The notes beneath the pieces were generated by a model. The model made no database searches. It worked only from the letters and a program-made list of their open reading frames with translations, and was not told where the DNA came from. This document shows, piece after piece, positions 57,735 to 64,000 of a stretch of DNA of 64,000 nucleotides; the first letter of the stretch is position 1; each line of letters begins with the position of its first letter. Both the position numbers and the translations under genes were made by a program. The DNA is from Elusimicrobia bacterium GWD2_63_28 (GTDB lineage Bacteria; Elusimicrobiota; Elusimicrobia; Elusimicrobiales; UBA9959), in NCBI GenBank assembly GCA_001799895.1, contig MGUI01000035.1:1-64000 (forward strand). The letters run 5' to 3'.

Positions 57735-58214
57735 ATGGCGAAAGAGGAAAAGGCGGAAAAGATCGAGGCCGTGGCCACCAACCGCAAGGCCAGGCACGAC
57801 TACTTCATAACCGACACCTACGAGGCCGGCCTGGCGCTGGAAGGCCCGGAAGTGAAATCCCTGCGGCTCAAGCAGGCCACCATGACCTCCTCCTTCGCCA
57901 GGGCGGAAAAGGACGGCCTGTATCTTTACGGCCTGCATATCGCCCCCTACGCCTACAACACCCTTACGGAGATAGACCCCATCCGCACCAGGAAGCTACT
58001 GCTTAAGCGGCAGGAAATAAAGCGCCTCACTGGGGCCCTTACCACCAAGGGCATGTCGCTGGTGGCGCTGGAACTTTATTTCAAGAACGGCTGGGCCAAA
58101 GTGCTGCTGGGCCTGGCGAAGGGCAAGAAAGCCGCGGACAAGCACGAAACCATAAAGAAGCGGGACCTGGACCGCGAGATACGCCGGGAGCACAAGGACA
58201 AGTTCAAAGGCTGA
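57735..58214 (+). CDS. smpB: SsrA-binding protein SmpB
   Basis: A 159-residue SmpB. NRKARHDYFITDTYEAGLALEGPEVKSLR is the family N-terminal region, followed by YNTLTEIDPIRTRKLLLKRQEI, LYFKNGWAKVLLGLAKGKK and the basic C-terminal tail KRDLDREIRREHKDKFKG. It binds tmRNA in trans-translation. It is a single-gene unit with a terminator; tmRNA itself is not in the window. Confidence 0.97.
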   Translation: MAKEEKAEKIEAVATNRKARHDYFITDTYEAGLALEGPEVKSLRLKQATMTSSFARAEKDGLYLYGLHIAPYAYNTLTEIDPIRTRKLLLKRQEIKRLTGALTTKGMSLVALELYFKNGWAKVLLGLAKGKKAADKHETIKKRDLDREIRREHKDKFKG

Positions 58215-58230
58215 GCCCCCGCCGCTCCCA

Positions 58231-58264
58231 ATAAAAAGGCCCCGCGCATGCGGGGCCTTTTTAT
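58231..58264 (+). terminator. Terminator after smpB
   Basis: AAAAAGGCCCCGC / GCGGGGCCTTTTT around GCAT, 16 bp after the smpB stop. It may also end the convergent outer-membrane protein gene. Confidence 0.92.
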
Positions 58265-58279
58265 TGGCGGAAAACTGCC

Positions 58280-58996
58280 CTAGAAGCGGAAGCCGGCGCT
58301 GGCGTTCACCAGCGCCCGGTCGTGGGTATAAGTAAGCCCGGCCGCTATATAGCCGAGCTTCATCTTGGCGCGCAGCCCGGCGGTAAACCGCGGCTCGGAA
58401 ACGCGCACCTGCCTGCCGGCCAGCGACGCGTCGCCCACGGTCTGGGCCTCGAGGCGCGTGAAGTCGTAGCCGGCGCCGATAAAAGGCGACAGCACGGGCA
58501 CGTTCACCGAGCAGACGAAGCTGGTGTTAAAATGGACGGCGTAAAAATACTTGTGGGTGGCCATGTTGGCCATGCCCACCAGCGTGGCGTTCACCTTGTA
58601 TTTTTCGTCGGAGACGTTCCACAGGCCGTAGCGCAGGCCGCCGCCGGCCACCGAGATCCCCTCGAAAGAGCCGCCGCGCACGAAGCCGTCGATCCGGTAA
58701 GGCATGCCGATCTCGGCCTGAACCACGCCCAGCCCGAACAGCCTGTTCTTTTTAAGGACGGTGTTGCCGTGGGACGGCCTGAACTGCGCCATGCCGCGCA
58801 CCCCCAGATCGAAGCCGGCGAAGCCGAGCGGGCGCGCCGTCTGGTTGGAGCCCGACCCGAGCAGGCTGCCCAGGTCCCGGGCGAAAGGCCCGAGGGCCTC
58901 CGCCGAGACGCCGTAGAAATTGCCGTAGTCCGCCGCGGAAACGCCGCCGGCCGCGGACAGGAAAAGAGCAGCTGTTATAAAGAGTTTTGGAAACAT
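58280..58996 (-). CDS. Outer-membrane beta-barrel protein, unknown function
   Basis: A 238-residue protein with a signal peptide (about 1-21, ending SAADY) and alternating hydrophobic strands ending in ALVNASAGFRF, a typical barrel end with terminal Phe. VPVLSPFIGAGYDFTRLEAQ is a typical strand pair. It starts 18 bp after the pilB stop, so it may be made with it. A link to pilus assembly is possible but not shown. Confidence 0.78.
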   Translation of the reverse strand: MFPKLFITAALFLSAAGGVSAADYGNFYGVSAEALGPFARDLGSLLGSGSNQTARPLGFAGFDLGVRGMAQFRPSHGNTVLKKNRLFGLGVVQAEIGMPYRIDGFVRGGSFEGISVAGGGLRYGLWNVSDEKYKVNATLVGMANMATHKYFYAVHFNTSFVCSVNVPVLSPFIGAGYDFTRLEAQTVGDASLAGRQVRVSEPRFTAGLRAKMKLGYIAAGLTYTHDRALVNASAGFRF

Positions 58997-59014
58997 TTGC
59001 TGAACCTCATCAGA

Positions 59015-60817
59015 TCAATCCCCGGTACCGCCGAGCACTTCTTTCACCGTGGTAAGCCCCATCAGCACCTTCTCCAGGCCGTCCATGGCTATGGTGCGCA
59101 TCCCGTTCTTCATGGCTATTTCCTTCACGGGGATGGCGGAAGGGTCCTTGAGCAGCTGCAGGCGGATCTCGTCGTTGAGGATGAGCAGCTCGTGCATACC
59201 GCAGCGGCCCTTGAAGCCCGTGCCCTTGCAGATGTCGCAGCCCTTGGGCTTGAACACCTTGGCGCCGGCCGGCACCTTGACGTTGTTGGCCTCGAAAACG
59301 GCTATTTCCTCCGGCGACATGTCCACCTCTTCCTTGCAGTCCTTGCAGAGCCGGCGCGCGAGGCGCTGGGCCAGCACGGCCTTCATGGTATTGGCCACCA
59401 CGAAGCGCGGCAGGCCCATCTGCGTGAGGCGCTCGAGGGCCGAGGGCGCGTCGTTGGTATGGATGGTGGAGAACACGAGGTGGCCGGTCATGGCGGCTTC
59501 CAGCGCTATGTGCGCCGTTTCCTCGTCGCGGATTTCGCCGACCATGATGACGTCGGGATCGAGGCGCATGAACGAGCGCAGGGCGCTGGCGAAGTCGAAT
59601 TTCTTATTGCCGCCCAGGCTCACGTCGGGATTGACCGGCACCTGGATGATGCCGTCGATGTTGTACTCCACGGGGTTCTCGGCGGTGATGATCTTGATGT
59701 CGGGGCGGTTGACATAGTTGAGGCAGCCGTAAAGCGTGGTGGATTTGCCCGAGCCGGTCGGGCCGCAGACCAGCATCAGGCCGAAGTTCTTCTTGCCGCC
59801 GATGCCCTTGAACTGGTCCAGCAGCTTCTTCTCGGTGTCGGGCAGGAAGCCCATGATCTTGATGTCGACGCGCACCGAGGCGCGGTCGAGGATACGCATG
59901 ACGCAGGACTCGCCGAACACCGTCGGAACCATCTCTACGCGGAACTCTATGGGCGCGCCCTTGGCGATGATCTGGATGCGGCCGCTCTGCGGGATGCGCC
60001 GCTCCGTGATGTTCATGGAGTTCGACATGATCTTGATCTTGGCGCTGATGGCCTGGCGGAACACCCACGGGATGGTGAAGGAGGCGGGGCGCAGCATGCC
60101 GTCCACGCGGTAGCGCACCATCACCTTGGAAGTCTTGCCATTGGGATCCTCGAACGGTTCAATATGGATGTCCGAGGCCTTTATGCTGAGGGCGCCCAGG
60201 ATGATGGCGTTGACGAGCTTTTCCACTTCGGGGGCGCTCGCGTCCACGTCGCTGATATCTTTTTTGTCTTCGGAGGCCAGCGAGATCGAGCCCTCTTCCC
60301 CTTCGGGAATGGCCTGGGACTGCGACTGCGCCACCTGCTCCACCAGCTCCGCCACCTGCGCGCTGTCCTGCTTGCCGTAAACTTTGTCCAGCACCGCCAG
60401 GATGCCCGGCGCCAGGGCCAGGTAGGGCTTCACGTCGAGGCCGGTGCGCAGGCTGATGTCCTCGACTATCAGGAAGTCGCGGGGGTCGGCCATGGCCAGG
60501 GCCATGGCGTTGCCGTCGCGGGCGAAAGGCACGCACAGCTGCTTTTTGGCGATCTGCTCCTGCAGCAGCTCCACCACCTCGGGCGGCGGCTCCATCTTGG
60601 ACAGGTCCACCGCCTTGAAGCCCCATTCGTCCGCCAGGATCTTCAGCAGCTTCAGGTCCGGGATGAGCTTCATCTCCAGCAGCACCTGCTGTATGTGCCT
60701 GCCCTCTTTCTTGGCGGTTTCTTCGGCGGCTTTGAGCTGTTCTTCAGGGATGAGTTTATCCTCTATGAGGATCTCCCTCATGTTACGCTTGCGCTTTAAT
60801 CCCTGTGGCGGAGGCAT
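59015..60817 (-). CDS. Type IV pilus/type II secretion assembly ATPase (PilB/GspE family)
   Basis: A 600-residue hexameric ATPase. The N-terminal MshE/GspE-type domain (IPEEQLKAAEETAKKEGRHI; LRTGLDVKPYLALAPGI) precedes the motor: Walker A GPTGSGKSTT, the Asp box (ITAENPVEYN), Walker B-like RSFMRLDPDVIMVGEIRDEETA with the catalytic Glu, and His box. A C-terminal zinc site has CKDC and CDIC pairs. It powers pilin assembly. ATG 60817 lies eight bases from a TATAAT, so it may be translated leaderless; ATG 60781 is an alternative. It is remote from the prepilin peptidase and pilin genes (55.9-57.3 kb). Confidence 0.96.
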   Translation of the reverse strand: MPPPQGLKRKRNMREILIEDKLIPEEQLKAAEETAKKEGRHIQQVLLEMKLIPDLKLLKILADEWGFKAVDLSKMEPPPEVVELLQEQIAKKQLCVPFARDGNAMALAMADPRDFLIVEDISLRTGLDVKPYLALAPGILAVLDKVYGKQDSAQVAELVEQVAQSQSQAIPEGEEGSISLASEDKKDISDVDASAPEVEKLVNAIILGALSIKASDIHIEPFEDPNGKTSKVMVRYRVDGMLRPASFTIPWVFRQAISAKIKIMSNSMNITERRIPQSGRIQIIAKGAPIEFRVEMVPTVFGESCVMRILDRASVRVDIKIMGFLPDTEKKLLDQFKGIGGKKNFGLMLVCGPTGSGKSTTLYGCLNYVNRPDIKIITAENPVEYNIDGIIQVPVNPDVSLGGNKKFDFASALRSFMRLDPDVIMVGEIRDEETAHIALEAAMTGHLVFSTIHTNDAPSALERLTQMGLPRFVVANTMKAVLAQRLARRLCKDCKEEVDMSPEEIAVFEANNVKVPAGAKVFKPKGCDICKGTGFKGRCGMHELLILNDEIRLQLLKDPSAIPVKEIAMKNGMRTIAMDGLEKVLMGLTTVKEVLGGTGD

Positions 60818-60825
60818 GCTTGATT

Positions 60826-60854
60826 ATTATAAATATATTAGCCGAAAGTTACAA
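60826..60854 (-). promoter_or_regulatory. Promoter of pilB, near-leaderless geometry
   Basis: TTGTAA (60854-60849) and TATAAT (60831-60826) on the minus strand are 17 bp apart. The -10 ends eight bases before ATG 60817, and no ribosome binding site is seen. Confidence 0.65.
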
Positions 60855-60873
60855 GGGCGGAATAGTACGCACC

Positions 60874-61215
60874 CTAAGGCCTGAAAACCAGGAGGTCCCC
60901 CTCCTCCAGCCGGCCGGAGCAGCGGCCCGCCGGGAGTTCCAGCACCCCGCGGGCCCCGCGGACCCAGGGCGAGAAGCGCCAGGGCCTGAAATTTTCCAGC
61001 ACCCGGAGCACCTTAAACTCCCGGTCCAAAAAAACCGCATCTATCGCAAAACTCATAAAACACATGTGGATCATCGCGCAGGGTTCCAGCCAGAGCCCCT
61101 CTTCAGCCCCCAGGGAGCGCCTGGGGATCAGCCCGAACAGCCGCGTGGAAAAGGTGTCGGCGCGGGAGGCCGAGGCGCTGACCCTGAGATTCTTTGTCGT
61201 GTTGAGGATTTCCAT
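60874..61215 (-). CDS. DUF192 family protein
   Basis: A 113-residue DUF192 protein. The hallmark is MIHMCFMSFAIDAVFLD, with the preceding LFGLIPRRSLGAEEGLW and the following RFSPWVRGARGVLELPAGRC. The family is widespread, and its function is poorly known. Many members have a signal peptide; this one has none, so it may be cytoplasmic. It starts 4 bp after the subtilase stop. Confidence 0.9.
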   Translation of the reverse strand: MEILNTTKNLRVSASASRADTFSTRLFGLIPRRSLGAEEGLWLEPCAMIHMCFMSFAIDAVFLDREFKVLRVLENFRPWRFSPWVRGARGVLELPAGRCSGRLEEGDLLVFRP

Positions 61216-61219
61216 CTGG

Positions 61220-62818
61220 TCAGCGGATCAGCGCGAATTTCCCCACCGCCGAGTCCGAATCCGTCTTCACCCTGAAAATATAGACGCCGCTGGCCACGGC
61301 GGCCCCGGCCTGGTTCTTGCCGTCCCAGGTCAGCCCGTCGAGCTTGCGCACCTGCTCGCCTTCCGAAGTGTAGATCTTTATTTCTATCCCGCCCGTGTCG
61401 AAGCCGGGCGCCGTCTTGAAGGCCAGGAGGTTATGCGTTTTAGGGCGGAAAGGGTTGGGATAGGCCGAGGCCTTTTTCTCGCCGGCGGCGTAGCTGCGGC
61501 AGGGCACGGCGGAGCAGAGCGCCCTGTAGGCGTTCACGCGCCCCCAGCCGAACTCGGCGTCATGGCCGGCGCCGCCCAGGTCGTCGGCGGAATTCCCGAT
61601 GTAGCCCCAGATATCGCCGGCCGTCTTTTCCGGTTTGGCCGACCAGAGCAGGGCCGCCAGGCCGGCGGTCAGCGGCGAGGAGAAAGAGGTGCCTGTGGCC
61701 GAGGCGTAGCCGCCGCCCGCGTCGGTGGTGTACAGGTCCACCCCGGGCGCGGTCACGCCCTTGGTGGTCATGTAGGCGCCGGTGTTGGAGAAGGAGGCCA
61801 GTTTATCCTGCATGTCCGTAGCGCCGACGGCGATGACCCCGGTACAGTTGGCCGGAGTATCCACGTTTGTGCCTCCGCCGTTGCCGGCCGCGGCGACCAG
61901 CAGCAGGCCGGCGCTCACGGCATTGGCCACCACGGGCTGGAGCAAGGCGCCGCAGGGGTTGTACTCCCCGATGCTCATGTTCACTATTATTTTGCCATAG
62001 GCGGCGGTATTGTGCTTCGGGATCACGTAATTGAGAGCCGATATAATGGCGTTGTCGCTGGTGGTGCAGGAGTACAGGCCGGCCTCGTCAGAACAGTCCG
62101 GCAGGCAATCCGAATCGGCGAAGATCTTAAGCGAGAGGAGTTTTGCCCCCCAGGACATGCCGGCCACGCCGGAAGAATTGTCGGAAGAGGCGGCCGCCAC
62201 CCCCGCCACGCGGGTGGCGTGGTTGCAGGCCGGCGTCGGCGGGCTGTCGGGGGATTCCGCGCCGCTGCCGGGATCGAAAGCCCGGCTGATACCGGTCAGT
62301 TTACCGGCCAGTTCCGGGTGCGCGGCGTCTATGCCGGTATCCATCACGGCCACCGTGACGCGGCTGGAGCTCCCGGTCTCGTATTCCCAGGCCCCGAAAG
62401 CCTGCACCTTGGCCAGCGCGTACTGCCTGGCCGCGTAAATATCGTTTGGCGCGCGCTTTACCCGGTAAGCCCCATTGGGCTCGGCGGCTTCCACCTGGGG
62501 CATAGCCTTCAGCAGGCTCAGGCCCGACGAGACAGCCATGCCGCCCGGCAGCCGCACCGCGTACAGCCCGAACCGCTCGAAACTGTTGACGATGCCGAAG
62601 CCGGCGCCGGCCAGCGCGGCGGCGGCCGCGGCGGTGGAGACGCCGGTCTTGAACTTGACGAGGGCCGAGCCTGAGACTACTTCCACATAGGCCGGCCCTC
62701 CGGCGGAGGCGGCGAAGCGGTGCAGGCGCTCGGTTTTCACGGCGGAAGCGCGCGGAACGGCCAGCAGGCACAATAGGCCCGCCAGCAGGATCCGCGCCGG
62801 AGCGCCGGTCATGGTCAT
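61220..62818 (-). CDS. Secreted subtilisin-like serine peptidase (S8) with FlgD-like C-terminus
   Basis: A 532-residue protease. A signal peptide (about 1-26) and a short propeptide-like part (about 40-105) precede the S8 domain: Asp in VAVMDTGIDAAHPEL, His in CNHATRVAGVAAASS (an NHATRV context in place of the usual HGTHVAG), Asn in VAAAGNGGG, and Ser in ATGTSFSSPLTAG. The last ~85 residues are FlgD-Ig-like (KIYTSEGEQVRKLDGLTWDG, then AVASGVYIFRVKTDS), like the secreted protein at 2586-3674. It probably acts at or beyond the cell surface. Confidence 0.93.
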   Translation of the reverse strand: MTMTGAPARILLAGLLCLLAVPRASAVKTERLHRFAASAGGPAYVEVVSGSALVKFKTGVSTAAAAAALAGAGFGIVNSFERFGLYAVRLPGGMAVSSGLSLLKAMPQVEAAEPNGAYRVKRAPNDIYAARQYALAKVQAFGAWEYETGSSSRVTVAVMDTGIDAAHPELAGKLTGISRAFDPGSGAESPDSPPTPACNHATRVAGVAAASSDNSSGVAGMSWGAKLLSLKIFADSDCLPDCSDEAGLYSCTTSDNAIISALNYVIPKHNTAAYGKIIVNMSIGEYNPCGALLQPVVANAVSAGLLLVAAAGNGGGTNVDTPANCTGVIAVGATDMQDKLASFSNTGAYMTTKGVTAPGVDLYTTDAGGGYASATGTSFSSPLTAGLAALLWSAKPEKTAGDIWGYIGNSADDLGGAGHDAEFGWGRVNAYRALCSAVPCRSYAAGEKKASAYPNPFRPKTHNLLAFKTAPGFDTGGIEIKIYTSEGEQVRKLDGLTWDGKNQAGAAVASGVYIFRVKTDSDSAVGKFALIR

Positions 62819-62819
62819 A

Positions 62820-63341
62820 TTATTTCTTCTTGGTCCAGGCCGCTATCACGGCCGACTCCACCGCGCTTTTGAAAGCGGGGTCGGTGAAGACCAGGTCGGG
62901 CGGGAAGGCCACCCAGAAGGCGCCCTCCTCTTTCCTGGAAGCCATCACGCCGGCCACCACCAGCAGTTCCCCGTCGAAGGAGAGCTCGGCGTTGGCTACG
63001 CGCGCGGTGGACTTCAGGGGCTTGAGCGCCTCCACTTTTAGAACGGGCCGGGCCGGGGCCTTGGCGGGTTTGGCGCAGCCGTTCTTGAAGCAGGCCTCGA
63101 GCCTGGCGTAAATGCCCCTGGAGAGCAGCTTGATATTGGCGTAGCTCCTGTCGCCGCTCTCGGTCAGGGGCATCACCACCGCGCCCCTGTCCCAGGCCAC
63201 CGACTTAACGGTGAGGAGCCCGAAGGAGAAGTCGCCTTTAGAGGCGCCCTTGATCCCGGCCGGGGTCACGCCGGTGACCTCCAGCGCGGCGGCGGCCTGC
63301 GCGGCCAGGCAGAACAGGACGGCGCTAACGAGCTTTTTCAT
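62820..63341 (-). CDS. Small secreted protein, unknown function
   Basis: A 173-residue protein with a signal peptide (about 1-20, AQAAAALE) and a compact domain with one possible disulphide (ACFKNGCAKP). It starts within the last codons of the HAD gene (17-bp overlap) and ends one base before the subtilase start, so the three are co-transcribed. It could be a cofactor or inhibitor of the protease, which is context only. No family recognised. Confidence 0.75.
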   Translation of the reverse strand: MKKLVSAVLFCLAAQAAAALEVTGVTPAGIKGASKGDFSFGLLTVKSVAWDRGAVVMPLTESGDRSYANIKLLSRGIYARLEACFKNGCAKPAKAPARPVLKVEALKPLKSTARVANAELSFDGELLVVAGVMASRKEEGAFWVAFPPDLVFTDPAFKSAVESAVIAAWTKKK

Positions 63342-64000
63342 TTTCCCTCCGCACGATGGCGACCAGGTTGTAGATGTCGTCGAGCTCGTAGTCCGCGCCG
63401 GAGACCGGCGTGTCGAACTCGTTGCCGTACTTGGCCCAGGCCGTCTTCATGCCAAACGCCTTGGCGCCCTTGATGTCGCGCTCGGCCCAGTCCCCCACCA
63501 TGATCGCGGCGGCGGGCTCCACTTCCATCAGCGACAGGATCTTCTTGAACGGCTTGGGGGACGGCTTCTTCTCGCCGGTGTCCTCGAAGGTGACCACGTG
63601 CTCGAAGTAATGGTGCAGGCCCAGGCCGACGATGCGCATCCAGACGGACAGGCGCGGCGCGTCGGAGACCACGCCCATGCGCACCCCCATCTTCAGCAGG
63701 TCGGTCAGCGCCATCTTCACGTGCGGGTAGAGGGTCATATGTCCCTCCTTGGCGCGCTTGTAGCCGATAATGCCGGCGGCGAGGATCTTGGGATCCACCT
63801 TGCCGAACTCCTTCATCAGCACCTTGTCGAAGATGTTCTGGTCCTCGATGCCTTCCTTCCAGTAGATCTCGAAGATCTTCTCCCGGAGGTGATCCTTATG
63901 CATGGGCAGGCCGGCGTCTATCATGGCGTCCACGGCCGCGTCCACCGCGGCGCGCTTCATGCGCATGAAGTCCATCAGCGTGTTGTCTATGTCCAGGATT
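63325..64000 (-). CDS. HAD-superfamily hydrolase, N-terminus beyond window
   Basis: An open frame runs from the right edge to the stop at 63325, giving at least 225 residues. Motif I is visible at the very edge as ILDIDNTLMD, so the ATG at 63975 (MDFMRMK) is internal and the start lies a few codons outside. Motif II is VVSDA, motif III Lys in KKPSPKPFK, and motif IV VGDWAERDIKGAK. A helical cap (about 20-90) suggests a phosphatase of the HAD type I class on a small phosphorylated metabolite. The substrate is not known. Confidence 0.9.
   Translation of the reverse strand, partial: ILDIDNTLMDFMRMKRAAVDAAVDAMIDAGLPMHKDHLREKIFEIYWKEGIEDQNIFDKVLMKEFGKVDPKILAAGIIGYKRAKEGHMTLYPHVKMALTDLLKMGVRMGVVSDAPRLSVWMRIVGLGLHHYFEHVVTFEDTGEKKPSPKPFKKILSLMEVEPAAAIMVGDWAERDIKGAKAFGMKTAWAKYGNEFDTPVSGADYELDDIYNLVAIVRRENEKAR

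Noticed and set aside
58322-60799. 825-codon plus-strand open frame opposite pilB
   Set aside because: pilB has all ATPase motifs; the antisense frame has none.

Overview
The window looks like the chromosome of a GC-rich, diderm (Gram-negative-type) bacterium with type IV pili. Outer-membrane features include a TonB-dependent receptor, a TolC-type factor, an OmpA-like lipoprotein and several beta-barrel candidates. Secreted proteins end in FlgD-like C-terminal domains, and a GspG/PilA-type pilin gene lies next to tRNA-Ser. From this style I infer a member of the Elusimicrobiota. That is inference only: the window holds no rRNA or other phylogenetic marker that I could compare.

Layout. 1-3.7 kb: two secreted or surface proteins on the minus strand, the second running off the left edge and built from 165-residue repeats. 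3.8-6.8 kb: a plus-strand operon of two receiver proteins, a small membrane protein, a cyclic-nucleotide-binding protein and an AI-2E-type transporter. 6.8-13.1 kb: tRNA-Leu, a polysaccharide deacetylase, an ABC exporter, and a cell-shape cluster (M23 peptidase, bactofilin, SurA-N-type protein). 13.2-25 kb: an accessory region of lower GC with tRNA-Glu, a Fic protein, a B12-binding protein with a hybrid histidine kinase, an AbiE toxin-antitoxin pair with a shortened toxin, and an ECF sigma/anti-sigma/O-antigen-ligase-like operon. It is marked by two families of diverged direct repeats and a tRNA 3'-end remnant. 25-37 kb: housekeeping and envelope genes (YqaA-like protein, OmpA lipoprotein, rRNA methyltransferase, epimerase, large hybrid kinase, M28 peptidase, mscL, metG, M15-type peptidase).

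37.7-47.3 kb is a metal locus. It has a tripartite RND metal efflux system, a small Cys/His-rich secreted protein, a NicO-type nickel/cobalt permease, an outer-membrane protein, nikR with a perfect 11-bp palindromic operator, and a BtuB-like receptor behind a compact cobalamin riboswitch. After a clostripain-type peptidase comes a minus-strand hydrogenase-maturation operon (hypC, hypD, a LysR regulator, hypE, a membrane protein, hypF; 49-55.4 kb). Nickel supply and [NiFe]-hydrogenase maturation therefore sit side by side, although no hydrogenase subunit and no hypA or hypB is in the window. 55.6-64 kb: tRNA-Leu, tRNA-Tyr, prepilin peptidase, pilin, tRNA-Ser, smpB, an outer-membrane protein, pilB, a DUF192 protein, a subtilase, a small secreted protein and a HAD hydrolase cut by the right edge.

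Three themes recur. Several genes have a -10 box only 6-8 nt before the start codon, suggesting leaderless transcripts. Secreted proteins carry the same C-terminal beta-sandwich signature. The 13-25 kb region looks like a mosaic assembled by recombination between short repeats.
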